Shown here one piece after another: positions 36,534 through 45,896 of a DNA stretch of 64,000 nucleotides. The notes under the pieces are model-generated. The model made no database searches, had not been told where the DNA came from, and saw only the letters and a program-made list of their open reading frames with translations. How positions within the stretch are numbered: the stretch's first letter is position 1; each line of letters starts with the position of its first letter. This DNA comes from Lentibacillus daqui (GTDB taxonomy: Bacteria > Bacillota > Bacilli > Bacillales > Amphibacillaceae). The translations under genes were made by a program, and so were the position numbers. The stretch spans positions 3,162,001 through 3,226,000 of the forward strand of contig NZ_CP114176.1 of assembly GCF_027186265.1 (NCBI RefSeq), in the 5' to 3' direction.

Positions 36534-37667
36534 TCAGAAACGTAAATCCTCCAATTCTTTGGCATAATTGGTGATTTGGTGAGAGCCATCATCTCTGAGT
36601 ACGACTGTATCAGAGTGGCGAAAACCACCAACACCAGGTACATATAACCCCGGCTCGACGCAATAAACCATTCCTTCCTGCAAAACAAGATCATTATCAT
36701 ATCTTAAAGAAGGTTCTTCATGTAAGCCTATTCCAATTCCATGTCCGGTCCTATGAATACTGTATTCTTCAACATCGTGTTTTATAAATATTTGTCGAGC
36801 CGCCTCATTGACTTCTTTTGCTGTAATTCCTATTTTTATGGTATCCAGGGCAGCCAATTGTGCTTCATGTGCTATTTTAAATAAATCCTTTTGTTTATCC
36901 GTTGGCGTACCGATAAAAAAGGTTCTCTCACATTCAGCACGGTAACCATTAAGTCCTACCTGACGGCTGTGAATAGAAATATCGTTATCGTGAAACTTCC
37001 TCGTATTTGAAAATACATGTGGCAAGATACTTCTATCTATTCCTGACGGAGTCATCACAAAGAAATCCAACGTTGAATCCGGATGTTTTTGTGCAACTTC
37101 TGCAAATAAAGCTTGATTTCCAAATTGATCAAGTTCAATTTCGGTTAGTCCTGCACTTGCATTCTCTAGGGAATTTTTTAGAGCCAGGCTTACTAATCTT
37201 CCTGATTCTGTGATTAAGTCAATTTCTTCCTGGTCCTTGATATATCTCATTTTTTCAATATCTTTATCAATATTAACCAGTTCGAATCCTGCTTTTTTCA
37301 TCATATTACCTAATTGAAGTGGTAGGGAAGAAAATTCAACACCAACCCTTGTGCCTGAAGGATAGGATGAAACTAACGTTTTTAAATGTTCAATGTGGGA
37401 TTTACCTTTGCTACCTCCAATTAAGGTTTCATGATAAACATATAACCTGTCAGCTTTTGTCACAGTTTTTGCATGGTTTTCCTCCAAAGAGGGAACGATT
37501 AAGCTTAACGTATCAGAATCTACAGTTAAGACGATAGGCCTTGAATAAGTAATTGCTTTTAAGCCAGAATAGTAAAATTGGTTCTCAAAATTCATTATCA
37601 CTGATAGATCAATTTCCTTATTGGCCATTATTTCTCTTAATTTGTTTACCCTTTTTGTTGTATCCAT
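36534..37667 (-). CDS. M24-fold hydrolase, creatinase-like, lacking three metal ligands
   Basis: A 377-residue protein with creatinase N-terminal domain (about 1-135) and pita-bread domain (about 145-370). Of the five ligands of M24 metallopeptidases (D, D, H, E, E), only the His in RTGHGIG and the Glu in VEPGLY remain. The others read His (SIHS), Glu (AEC) and Ser (RHSD). A His in ILPHVF (about 217) and a Glu in CERTF (about 247) line up with catalytic residues of creatinase, which needs no metal. So it is unlikely to be a true Xaa-Pro peptidase; an amidinohydrolase or other amide hydrolase is possible. AGGGGTG precedes the ATG. First gene of the operon. Confidence 0.82.
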   Translation of the reverse strand: MDTTKRVNKLREIMANKEIDLSVIMNFENQFYYSGLKAITYSRPIVLTVDSDTLSLIVPSLEENHAKTVTKADRLYVYHETLIGGSKGKSHIEHLKTLVSSYPSGTRVGVEFSSLPLQLGNMMKKAGFELVNIDKDIEKMRYIKDQEEIDLITESGRLVSLALKNSLENASAGLTEIELDQFGNQALFAEVAQKHPDSTLDFFVMTPSGIDRSILPHVFSNTRKFHDNDISIHSRQVGLNGYRAECERTFFIGTPTDKQKDLFKIAHEAQLAALDTIKIGITAKEVNEAARQIFIKHDVEEYSIHRTGHGIGIGLHEEPSLRYDNDLVLQEGMVYCVEPGLYVPGVGGFRHSDTVVLRDDGSHQITNYAKELEDLRF

Positions 37668-37726
37668 CCTCTACACCCCTATAATAAAATTTAAATAGAC
37701 AGAATAAATACCGCATATAACAATAT

Positions 37727-37740
37727 TGGTAACGCTAACA
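37727..37740 (-). promoter_or_regulatory. cre-like site upstream of the M24 operon
   Basis: TGTTAGCGTTACCA on the reverse strand matches the cre consensus at all but one position. It lies 60 bases before the M24 start codon. Confidence 0.5.
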
Positions 37741-37812
37741 TTTTTTAATTGACCTACATCTTATGGTAATTGTTCTTTTTAAGATTCTGTTTCAAGATAA
37801 TAAAGTACAATG

Positions 37813-37850
37813 TTAATACTTATCGAGTTTCATTAAATAGTCAGTATTAA
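37813..37850. promoter_or_regulatory. Inverted repeat, probable PucR-family operator
   Basis: TTAATACT and AGTATTAA, perfect 8-bp arms 22 bases apart, in the control region between the regulator and the M24 operon. Confidence 0.45.
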
Positions 37851-37901
37851 TATTCTGTTAGTACATTTTATTATGTTAAAGGAGAATTTTCATTGTCCTG
37901 G

Positions 37902-37932
37902 AGGAACAAAAATATTTCCGTTTTTTGTTCCT
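37902..37932 (-). terminator. Hairpin after the PucR-family gene
   Basis: AGGAACAAAAA pairs with TTTTTGTTCCT, perfect 11 bp, 18 bases after the regulator stop codon. Confidence 0.6.
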
Positions 37933-37950
37933 TACGTTTGATGGCAATAT

Positions 37951-39501
37951 TTATTCCGACCTCTTACTTTCCATTTCATATAATCTTAAAGCAATCTCAA
38001 ATAGCAGGTAAGTTTCGGGGTCCTCAAAATTTACTCCTTTATACAATTCCTTAATTTTTGCTATTCTGTACTTTATCGTGTTTTTGTGGACGAATAATTC
38101 TTCTGCACTTCTCTTCAGGCTAAAATAATTATTTAAATAAACTGTCAACGTGTTCACCAATTCAGAATCAAACGTTTCATCATGATTTATTAGAGGCTCT
38201 AACAGATTATAAATGGAACTTTGTAATATGTTCCTTTGTCCAAGTGCAATAAGAAATTTATCAAGACCTAAGTCTTTCCATTGATTAACCATATTCTTTC
38301 TTTTTTCTCCTACTCTGATGCCTATTTTTGCCTGCTCATACTTCTCTTGAATACTATCTACATTAATATTTCTTGATTTCTCACTAATTCCAAAAAATAT
38401 ATTTTCATAACGTTTATCCAGTTTATTCAAAAAGTCAGTTGATATTTCATACCTTACAATGCAAATAATTTGATTGTCATATATCCACAATAGAGAAGCC
38501 GGATCTATCTTATTTATAATTAAATATATATCTTCATAGACATTATTTAATACAACCAAATCATCGGATTCAATCAAATAAAGATAGTTTGCTTCTTTGA
38601 GATGGGGGGATAAGTCATGAAAGTCCATTTGCTCAGGCTTAGACGGTTTTAATACAGATTCTATAATCTTCATATCACGGTTTTTTACATATTTTTCAAT
38701 AGAACTTCTTTTTACTGCATCAAGCAACAAAGCAGTTTTACCATAATTAATAATTGACCAATCAGATAAACTTAATTCCTTTTCTACACAAATAACTAAA
38801 AACCCGTAGAAACTCTTGTTGTCAATGATGGGAAATAATTTAAAATAATTATCTTCAAATTTGTAATTTGATATTTCCCTATTTAAAGTCTCTTTCTGTT
38901 CCATGATTTCTTTTGCAATACGCTGTAATTTAGATATACTAAAATTAGTATTAAGTTGGAAACTCTTAACATTAAATGTCTTATCAATATTTAAAACTGA
39001 TAATCCCAACTGTTTTCCCATAGTGGATACGATATATTGTGCATCCTTATCAAGCGCTGCTGCTCGTAACATTTTAATATTTACCTGTTCCATTTTTATG
39101 CGTACATCATTTGCATCTATCATTAATAACTCATTGTAAACTTGCATAATTTGCTGATAGGAAATTTCTTCAGGAATGACAAACATGGGAAAATTGTTGA
39201 CATTAGAAAAGTTAATTACTTCCTGAGGTATTTCTTTTATAAAAACAGTGTGCACTCCAACAGCACTAATTTCTCTGTTCTTTAGCCAATTTAAATGTTC
39301 AATAATATTAGCCGGTTCAAGAAAAGACTTAAATGTTGTTAAAAGAACACCATTCTCTTTTATACGTTCACTTTTTAGTGCAAATTCTTGTATATTTATA
39401 TATGCTATTTGCTTGTCTATTCCATCCTTACCAGATATAAGCTTTACGTTATGGACTTCCAATTTATCCAATAAATGTCTAACTGTTATAATTTTGGGCA
39501 C
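37951..39501 (-). CDS. PucR-family transcriptional regulator
   Basis: A 516-residue protein: N-terminal PucR sensor domain (ITVRHLLDKLEV... about 1-125), a middle GGDEF-like or GAF-like region, and a C-terminal PucR helix-turn-helix (YFSLKRSAEELFVHKNTIKYRI about 460-485). The frame opens at GTG (39501); no strong ribosome binding site is visible, so the start is uncertain by a few codons. The family activates catabolic genes in response to ureides, GABA, proline and related nitrogen compounds. It very probably controls the M24-symporter-amidohydrolase operon downstream. Confidence 0.88.
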   Translation of the reverse strand: MPKIITVRHLLDKLEVHNVKLISGKDGIDKQIAYINIQEFALKSERIKENGVLLTTFKSFLEPANIIEHLNWLKNREISAVGVHTVFIKEIPQEVINFSNVNNFPMFVIPEEISYQQIMQVYNELLMIDANDVRIKMEQVNIKMLRAAALDKDAQYIVSTMGKQLGLSVLNIDKTFNVKSFQLNTNFSISKLQRIAKEIMEQKETLNREISNYKFEDNYFKLFPIIDNKSFYGFLVICVEKELSLSDWSIINYGKTALLLDAVKRSSIEKYVKNRDMKIIESVLKPSKPEQMDFHDLSPHLKEANYLYLIESDDLVVLNNVYEDIYLIINKIDPASLLWIYDNQIICIVRYEISTDFLNKLDKRYENIFFGISEKSRNINVDSIQEKYEQAKIGIRVGEKRKNMVNQWKDLGLDKFLIALGQRNILQSSIYNLLEPLINHDETFDSELVNTLTVYLNNYFSLKRSAEELFVHKNTIKYRIAKIKELYKGVNFEDPETYLLFEIALRLYEMESKRSE

Positions 39502-39654
39502 CTCAACTCTACATGAATTTTTGAAAGAGAGATCCTAATTAAATTTATTTTAATTATACCATGTTTCAAAAAAAGACATCCAAATTATCCATGGCTACTC
39601 TGAGAAAATACACCCGTGATCAATACAAATCAAAATAATAAAAAATAGCCAACA

Positions 39655-39700
39655 AAAAATGGTTCCGATCGTCAAAAAACGATGATCGGAACCATTTTTA
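39655..39700. terminator. Strong bidirectional terminator
   Basis: AAAAATGGTTCCGATC and GATCGGAACCATTTTT form a perfect 16-bp stem with T-runs on both strands. It closes the MupG-containing PTS operon (last stop 39772) on the reverse strand. Confidence 0.85.
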
Positions 39701-39771
39701 AGTTGTTTTTTGGCTAGTTATATCCCAGCCCCCTTGTCATAAACATATGAAATTCTTTGTTTTACAGTAGA

Positions 39772-40884
39772 TTACCATTGATTTTCAATTCCAAAAGTGG
39801 AGCGTTTAAATATAAATGCTGTCCATGGTTGCAAATAATCTAGTAAAAAGTGAGATTCCTCTTTTAATTGACCTACAACGTTTCGATCACCATCGTTTTC
39901 CATATCCTGCAAAGCAATTTGTAATTCTCCCTTATATTGACCAAAGTGGTTATTACAAATGATGACATCTCCTCTTTTGACAGGGACAGTATCATGCGGT
40001 GGGAAATCTCCTTCTTTATATTTCATCCTTGATGAAGTGGAACGGATCATATATGCGGATCGATCCCCTCTGTATTGATGCTCTTCTTCTAATACGATCT
40101 TCATTTCTATATCCATTACATCTTTAGCAAGTTCCACCTCAAAAGAGGGTAGTGTTGAAAAGTAAGCCTCTGACATCTGTTGCAGTTCCCTTTTTGTCGC
40201 ATAAGCGTTTCCAATGATCAAATCATCAATCATGTCCATCAAACGAAAATGCGTTGCCTGCGTCTGAATGAGAAGATTTCTATGCTGCTCAAGCGTACAT
40301 AATCCGGCTTGCACTGGCCAGGGACCAATATCTCCATGTTGGGAAGTTACAAATGCTGCAGTTTTGAGATTATATTTTTGAAACATTTTTGTTGTCTGTT
40401 CAAAATGTTTCTGGGAAATCCCAGAGTATTTCTGTGGGTAGAAATTATGCGATGCATATAATCTTTCTGTGTTAGGCTGATAACTCGTCACATGATCGAT
40501 ATAATTAGTGCCACTGCTTATGTTCACTTCAATTTTTAACCCGTGTGCATTCCTGGTCATTTTTGCCTCTTCTGCACCTGTAAAACCAAGATCCAAGCGA
40601 ATCCCCGCAGCTCCTAGTTCTTTGAAAAAACGCAGATCATCATAACTAACTCCTAATTGGTCAAATAACTCCGGATTGATATCCAAGATGGTTTCCATCC
40701 CAAGTGAATTGCCATATTCTATAACGTTCTTAAACTTTTTAACGACCTCGTCCGTATCTCCCGTTATTTCGAGCAAACTCGTGAAAATTCTTGTAAATCC
40801 TAATGAACGAGCAAGATCCAAATACGATTTATCATCTTCAACGTTACTTCTTGACGGATAAATCGATACACCAAGTTGTTTCAT
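39772..40884 (-). CDS. MupG/DUF871-family TIM-barrel protein, possible 6-P-N-acetylmuramidase
   Basis: A 370-residue protein matching the DUF871 family over its full length: N-terminal barrel from QLGVSIYPSRSNVEDDKSYL with FTRIFTSLLEI, DINPELFDQLG and the conserved HNFYPQKYSGIS, then a C-terminal beta domain with GDVIICNNHFGQYKGELQI. The studied member, MupG of Staphylococcus aureus, cleaves MurNAc-6-P-GlcNAc in the cytoplasm. Here it ends a cellobiose-type PTS operon with GH1 and GH4 enzymes and no MurQ, so the disaccharide may be MurNAc-GlcNAc or another 6-phospho-disaccharide. Family is sure, substrate is not. Confidence 0.85.
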   Translation of the reverse strand: MKQLGVSIYPSRSNVEDDKSYLDLARSLGFTRIFTSLLEITGDTDEVVKKFKNVIEYGNSLGMETILDINPELFDQLGVSYDDLRFFKELGAAGIRLDLGFTGAEEAKMTRNAHGLKIEVNISSGTNYIDHVTSYQPNTERLYASHNFYPQKYSGISQKHFEQTTKMFQKYNLKTAAFVTSQHGDIGPWPVQAGLCTLEQHRNLLIQTQATHFRLMDMIDDLIIGNAYATKRELQQMSEAYFSTLPSFEVELAKDVMDIEMKIVLEEEHQYRGDRSAYMIRSTSSRMKYKEGDFPPHDTVPVKRGDVIICNNHFGQYKGELQIALQDMENDGDRNVVGQLKEESHFLLDYLQPWTAFIFKRSTFGIENQW

Positions 40885-40910
40885 GGCTAAGTCCCCTTTA
40901 CAACATATTG

Positions 40911-42302
40911 CTAAAACCCATTATTCCCAGCCAGCTCCTTAAACCACCAACCGCTTTTTTTGATTTTACGCTTAGCATGATTATCCAAATCGACCGACAC
41001 GAGTCCGTACCGATTCTTATAGGCATTCAGCCACGACCAATTATCCATGAAGGTCCACACCTGATATCCTTTAACATTTGATCCTTCTTGAATAGCTTGA
41101 TGCACCCACTTCAAATGACCTTTAAAAAAGTCAATCCGGTAATCGTCCTGAATCATTCCGTGTTCGTCCTTAAAGCGGCCTTCATCCTGTACTCCCATCC
41201 CATTTTCGGAAATAAAACATTCAATATTTCCATAATTGTCTTTTAGATTCATTAAAATATCATAAATACCCTTTTCATATATCTCCCATCCTCGATAAGG
41301 GTTCATTTTTCTTCCAGGCATCTCATAGAAATCGAAAAAATATTCCGGCATAAGCGGTGCTTCCGGATGAGGCATGTATTCTTTCGCTTTTACCCTTCGC
41401 GGTTGATAGTAGTTTACACCTAAAATATCAACCGTATTTCTTTTCAACATCTCCCTATCCGATGGTTCCGTTGACGGCAAAAGATGATAATCCTCAAGAA
41501 GCTGAACAAGTTCTGAAGAAAATTCCCCCTTTACGGAAGGATCCAGAAATGATCGATTGAAAAACAAATCAGCAATCCTGCCCGCTTTTTGATCAGAAGG
41601 ATGCTCGCTTCTCGGATAAGAAGGTGTTAAATTGAGTATAATTCCTATCTTCCCATTAAGATTGCCGTCTCTAAACGCTTTAATTGCTTGAGCATTTGCA
41701 ATAATAGAGTTATAACCCACTTGAATAGCCCTTTTAAAATCCACCACATTCGGATAGTGCATATCATTCAAATAACCTGCTTCTACAGGAACAATTGGTT
41801 CATTTTGGGTAAACCAGTTCCTAACTTTGTCTCCAAACAGGTCAAAACAAGTAGCTGCATAATCTTTGAATGCTTCTACAACTTCCCGACTTTCCCAGCC
41901 GCCTATTTCCTGCATTGCAAGTGGCATATCAAAGTGATATAAATTAACAAATGGTTCAATGCCAGCACTAGTCAATTCATCCAAAACGTTATGATAGAAT
42001 TGTACAGCTTTTTGATTGATCTCACCGCTACCATTCGGGATAAGACGCGACCAGGAAATAGACAGGCGAAAGGAATTATGCCCAATTTCTTTCATCGTTT
42101 GTATATCTTCTTTATACCGTTCATAAAAACGGGAAGTGTTAGTGGGACCAATTTGATTATAGAATCGGTTAGACTCCTTCTGATACCAATAGTCCCAAAT
42201 ATTCTTGCCTTTACCATCCATATTGGCTGCACCTTCTGTCTGAGTAGCAGAAGCCGCACTCCCCCACCAAAATCCTTCTGGAAATATATACTCGATTGTC
42301 AT
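40911..42302 (-). CDS. GH1 6-phospho-beta-glucosidase
   Basis: A 463-residue GH1 enzyme: PEGFWWGSAASATQTEGA at the start, acid/base Glu in WFTQNEP (about 163-169), nucleophile Glu in FISENGMG and the phosphate-binding region near the C-terminus. Uses intracellular 6-phospho-beta-glucosides delivered by the PTS. AAAGGAGG precedes the ATG. Lies between EIIA and the MupG-family gene. Confidence 0.93.
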   Translation of the reverse strand: MTIEYIFPEGFWWGSAASATQTEGAANMDGKGKNIWDYWYQKESNRFYNQIGPTNTSRFYERYKEDIQTMKEIGHNSFRLSISWSRLIPNGSGEINQKAVQFYHNVLDELTSAGIEPFVNLYHFDMPLAMQEIGGWESREVVEAFKDYAATCFDLFGDKVRNWFTQNEPIVPVEAGYLNDMHYPNVVDFKRAIQVGYNSIIANAQAIKAFRDGNLNGKIGIILNLTPSYPRSEHPSDQKAGRIADLFFNRSFLDPSVKGEFSSELVQLLEDYHLLPSTEPSDREMLKRNTVDILGVNYYQPRRVKAKEYMPHPEAPLMPEYFFDFYEMPGRKMNPYRGWEIYEKGIYDILMNLKDNYGNIECFISENGMGVQDEGRFKDEHGMIQDDYRIDFFKGHLKWVHQAIQEGSNVKGYQVWTFMDNWSWLNAYKNRYGLVSVDLDNHAKRKIKKSGWWFKELAGNNGF

Positions 42303-42383
42303 AATTAAATATTACCTCCTTTCTTTTGAAAATAGGTCTATTCTAAAAAATATTCCGTAAAAAGACACCGAAATAATCGATGC

Positions 42384-42701
42384 CTAACGAAGGAACTTCT
42401 TATTTTTTTCATACAACTCGATGAATTCTTTCGCAAGATCCTTGAACGTTGTTGCGGTCATGAGATGATCCTGCGCATGAACCAGGAGCAGCGTAATTTC
42501 TGCTTTTTCACCTCGTGCTTCATTTTGTATCAATGTTGTTTGTTGGGAATGTGCTTCCAATAATTCCTTTTCAGCATGCTCCATTAACTGATTTGCTTGT
42601 TCTATTTCTTTGTTTTTGGCATGTTGGATTGCCTCCATCGCATCACTTTTAGCATTTCCACTATGCGTAATGATTCCCATGATTACCTGTTCCATTTCCA
42701 T
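42384..42701 (-). CDS. PTS lactose/cellobiose-type EIIA
   Basis: A 105-residue helical EIIA with the phosphorylated His in LLVHAQDHLM (about residues 74-83) and the N-terminal ITHSGNAKSDAMEAI. GGAGGAATC stands before the ATG. Accepts phosphate from HPr and passes it to EIIB of this operon. It could also serve the EIIA-less PTS at 11-13 kb. Confidence 0.95.
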   Translation of the reverse strand: MEMEQVIMGIITHSGNAKSDAMEAIQHAKNKEIEQANQLMEHAEKELLEAHSQQTTLIQNEARGEKAEITLLLVHAQDHLMTATTFKDLAKEFIELYEKNKKFLR

Positions 42702-42718
42702 GATGATTCCTCCCGTAC

Positions 42719-44005
42719 CTAAGCAGATTCCTTATCGTTTTGTTTTTGAAGATAGTTTCTTGCTGCCATTTTTACGAATGGCAAGTATATAACAACTGCA
42801 ATGACGAAATTCACTGCCGCTAGTGCTCCACCACGCCACGAACCTGTCGATAAAAATCCGCCGATCACAGGTGGTGTTGTCCACGGTATGAATGCAATCG
42901 TTTTTGGTACGAGCCCTACGGATATGACAAAATAACTAAACACAGTTAAAATAACCGGCGCCAGGAAAAATGGCACGATCATAATTGGGTTTAAAACGAT
43001 CGGAAACCCAAATAAAATTGGTTCATTAATATTAAAGAGCCCTGGTGCTACCCCTAACTTAGAAACTTGATAATAATGCTTGTGGCTCCTGCCAGCAATG
43101 AATACTGCTGTTATCAAAGCAAGTGTGGCTCCGGTACCACCTAAATACATAAATGAATCAAAAAACGGTTTGGTAACAATATACGGAATTTCTTGTCCCG
43201 CTTTAAACGCCTCTGCATTTGCATTTATAGCAGGTAAATAAACGGATTCCATAATTGGTTCCATCATATTGGATCCATGCAGACCGAAAAACCACAATAA
43301 GTGCATTAATAGGGCTATCACAACCGCTGCAAATACCGTATTGGATAAATGTGATATTGGTGCCTGAATGAGATCAAAAATCAATTCGTGCACTTCTGGA
43401 GCATTCGCCGCAAATAAAATCACTTCAAATAGTGCAAAGATGATTAGCGTTATCATAGAAGGAAAAAGTGCCGAAAAAGATTTTGAAACAGCAGGTGGCA
43501 CCCCTTCTGGCATCTTAATCTGCAGGCGCTTATACCCCGATAAACGTGTAAAAATTTCTGTTGATATAAGTGCAACTGCAATGGCAACAAATAACCCATT
43601 TGCACCAAGCCAGTCCGTAGGCAGACCTGCTCCATCTGCTATTGGCCGCATCAGTATAATCAACGCTGCAACCGAAACGATACCTGAACTAATAGCGTCT
43701 TTACCATAAGAATTCGCCAAATGATAGGCAATCGTAAATGCAACTAAAACGGATATAATCTGAAATGTGCCATCCCAAAGACTACCACCTAACTTTTGCC
43801 AGTTTTCCTCTCCAAAAATGGAACTTAAAAAGTCTTGATATGCGTCAATAGGCAAATTATTAATCAATACTGCCAACGAGCCTAAGATCATAAGTGGCAT
43901 AATGGTCACAAATCCATCTCGTACTGCAACAAGATGCCTTTGTGAACCAATTTTCGATGCAATGGGAATAAAATATTTTTCCATAAATTCAATAAAGCGA
44001 TTCAT
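42719..44005 (-). CDS. PTS lactose/cellobiose-type EIIC permease
   Basis: A 428-residue EIIC permease with FGLHGSNMMEP, APGLFNINEPILFGFPIV and FIPWTTPPVIGGFL. Start at the ATG at 44005 because AAGGTGGTG has correct spacing there; the longer frame begins at GTG within poor context. Ten or so membrane helices. Confidence 0.95.
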   Translation of the reverse strand: MNRFIEFMEKYFIPIASKIGSQRHLVAVRDGFVTIMPLMILGSLAVLINNLPIDAYQDFLSSIFGEENWQKLGGSLWDGTFQIISVLVAFTIAYHLANSYGKDAISSGIVSVAALIILMRPIADGAGLPTDWLGANGLFVAIAVALISTEIFTRLSGYKRLQIKMPEGVPPAVSKSFSALFPSMITLIIFALFEVILFAANAPEVHELIFDLIQAPISHLSNTVFAAVVIALLMHLLWFFGLHGSNMMEPIMESVYLPAINANAEAFKAGQEIPYIVTKPFFDSFMYLGGTGATLALITAVFIAGRSHKHYYQVSKLGVAPGLFNINEPILFGFPIVLNPIMIVPFFLAPVILTVFSYFVISVGLVPKTIAFIPWTTPPVIGGFLSTGSWRGGALAAVNFVIAVVIYLPFVKMAARNYLQKQNDKESA

Positions 44006-44029
44006 ATGATGCACACCACCTTCTAGCTT

Positions 44030-44341
44030 TTATTTGCCCGATAGTTCTTCCAACGCACTATCTAATACTTTCTCGCCGTTAACCATCCCATAGTCAACAC
44101 TATCAATTACCTTTACCGGAACATGATAACTTTCTAGCTGTTTCTCCAGCTTAGCTTTTAAAAAACGCACTTGTGGCCCAAGCAACAAAATATCGATTTC
44201 ATTGAAATGATTAATTGCTTCTGCTTCCGAAACCGCAAAAATATTCACTTCTATTCCTTTTTCATCTGCTGCTTTTTCCATTTTTGTTACTAACAAACTC
44301 GTAGACATTCCAGCTGAACAAACTAACATAATATTTTTCAT
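44030..44341 (-). CDS. PTS lactose/cellobiose-type EIIB
   Basis: A 103-residue EIIB with the active Cys in MLVCSAGMSTSLLV and the typical ILLLGPQVRFL. AAGGAG nine bases upstream of the ATG. Operon order GH4-EIIB-EIIC-EIIA-GH1-MupG. Confidence 0.95.
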   Translation of the reverse strand: MKNIMLVCSAGMSTSLLVTKMEKAADEKGIEVNIFAVSEAEAINHFNEIDILLLGPQVRFLKAKLEKQLESYHVPVKVIDSVDYGMVNGEKVLDSALEELSGK

Positions 44342-44367
44342 CCTTCTACACTCCTTGTTTTTTTAAT

Positions 44368-45687
44368 TTAATAATGATTGACTTTAAATTGCGGTAAGTA
44401 CGCTTTGTGTGCTTCCAGCAATTCATCAAGCAGAATTTTGCTTCCTTTTTCATCTGCTACCAGTGGATTCATAAGCATGGATGTGTACGCATCACTGTAA
44501 TCACCAGTAACAGCTGCCTGAATCACCAATTTTTCAAAAGCCTTCATTTGGATGATACTTCCCTTTATGGTTGATGGTAGCGGACCTGACGCGATTGGAC
44601 GTGGACCGTGTTTGGAAATGATACTGTTCACTTCTATCACACAGTCATCCGGCAAATCCGGTATAGCACCATTATTGAGTGTGTTTACTGTCTGTATATC
44701 CTCTTTATTGTTATAAATGGAGTCCATCAAACTGCAAGCCACATCGCTGTAAAAAGCACTTCCTCTCTGTTCCAATTCCCTTGGCTTCACATTTAGATCC
44801 GGATTTCTATACAACTCAAACAACGACCTCTCCAACGCTTTAACTTCCTCTGCACGTGTTCCATTCTCTTTAAACGCTTGTATATCTTTTTCAAGTACCT
44901 CTCGTGTTTGGAAGTAATATTGGTGATAGGGATTAGGTAAAAGATTCATTGCCTTAATAAATGTCTTTGACCAACCAAGGTTAACAATATTAGCGGGTGA
45001 GTAGTCCAGCTCTTCGTCAGCCAATTTGTCCAGTACTTCCTGTGTCCGGTCCATACCATCAGCGTAAACTTTTTTTCCAAATACAAAATGGTTCAATCCT
45101 ACAAATTCGATTTTTATCGTTTCCGCTGATACCTCTAGAATTTCTGCCACGGAATGACGCATATTGAATGGAATATTGCAAACACCAATCACTTTTTTGT
45201 GAGATGAGTGCCTTAAAACTGCTTCGGTAACCATTCCAGCTGGATTTGTGAAATTAATAATCCATGCATTTGGACAAATGTTATGAACATCCTCAGCAAG
45301 GTCAAGTAATACCGGGATTGTCCGAAATGCTTTAAAGATTCCACCAGCGCCATTTGTCTCTTGACCGATATACCCATGGCTAAGTGGAATGCGCTCATCT
45401 TTCGCACGGGCATCCAAACCACCAACACGAATTTGTGTGGAAACAAAGTCTGCACCCTCCAATGCCTCTTTACGGTCAAGCGTACATGTAAGATTAATAG
45501 ACTTATCGGCTTTTTTAATCATCCTGTCAGCTAATTCTCCGATGATTTTCAACTTTTTTTGGCCGGACTCCACGTCGACGAGTGCTATGTCAGTCACAGG
45601 AAAGGAATCATAGCGTTTTAAAATACCTTCAATAATTTCGGGTGTATAACTTGACCCTCCTCCGATAATAGTTACTTTTAATGGCAT
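44368..45687 (-). CDS. GH4 6-phospho-beta-glucosidase
   Basis: A 439-residue GH4 enzyme with the NAD-binding IIGGGSSYTPEIIEG, the Mn-site Cys in GVCNIPFNMRHS (about 170-181), GLNHFVFG and the motif ETNGAGGIFKAFRTIP. GH4 enzymes use NAD+ and Mn in an oxidation-elimination mechanism; this subgroup (LicH/CelF-like) cleaves 6-phospho-cellobiose and related beta-glucosides. AAAGGGAG stands before the ATG. First gene of the operon under LicR-type control. Confidence 0.94.
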   Translation of the reverse strand: MPLKVTIIGGGSSYTPEIIEGILKRYDSFPVTDIALVDVESGQKKLKIIGELADRMIKKADKSINLTCTLDRKEALEGADFVSTQIRVGGLDARAKDERIPLSHGYIGQETNGAGGIFKAFRTIPVLLDLAEDVHNICPNAWIINFTNPAGMVTEAVLRHSSHKKVIGVCNIPFNMRHSVAEILEVSAETIKIEFVGLNHFVFGKKVYADGMDRTQEVLDKLADEELDYSPANIVNLGWSKTFIKAMNLLPNPYHQYYFQTREVLEKDIQAFKENGTRAEEVKALERSLFELYRNPDLNVKPRELEQRGSAFYSDVACSLMDSIYNNKEDIQTVNTLNNGAIPDLPDDCVIEVNSIISKHGPRPIASGPLPSTIKGSIIQMKAFEKLVIQAAVTGDYSDAYTSMLMNPLVADEKGSKILLDELLEAHKAYLPQFKVNHY

Positions 45688-45803
45688 GTCCTTACATCTC
45701 CCTTTATATAATGAATCTATCTTCCAAATGCTCCTGCTTTCCTGATGTTTGTTATTTCCGTAAATTCAGGTAATCAATTTTCTTCCTACATCCACATTTT
45801 AAA

Positions 45804-45817
45804 ATAATACCGTTTAC
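45804..45817 (-). promoter_or_regulatory. cre-like CcpA site over the GH4-PTS promoter
   Basis: TGTAAACGGTATTA on the reverse strand. It overlaps a TATTAT -10-like box, so CcpA would repress when glucose is present. Confidence 0.5.
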
Positions 45818-45828
45818 ATTTGTAGAGA

Positions 45829-45857
45829 TTGTTTTTCCGTTGCCAATGGAAAAACAA
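45829..45857. promoter_or_regulatory. Inverted repeat, probable LicR operator
   Basis: TTGTTTTTCC and GGAAAAACAA, perfect 10-bp arms with a 9-base spacer, upstream of the GH4 promoter and directly beside the licR-like gene. Such a site is expected for a PRD activator working just upstream of -35. Confidence 0.6.
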
Positions 45858-45863
45858 TAAAAG

Positions 45864-45895
45864 ACAAAAAAAGATGCAGATTTACTTCGCATCTT
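45864..45895 (-). terminator. Terminator of the LicR-type regulator
   Basis: AAGATGC and GCATCTT with an 11-base loop, then TTTTTTTG on the reverse strand, immediately after the stop. Confidence 0.75.
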
Positions 45896-45896
45896 C

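Noticed and set aside
36534..37667. Annotation as a standard Xaa-Pro dipeptidase
   Set aside because: Three of five metal ligands are replaced, so that name would mislead.
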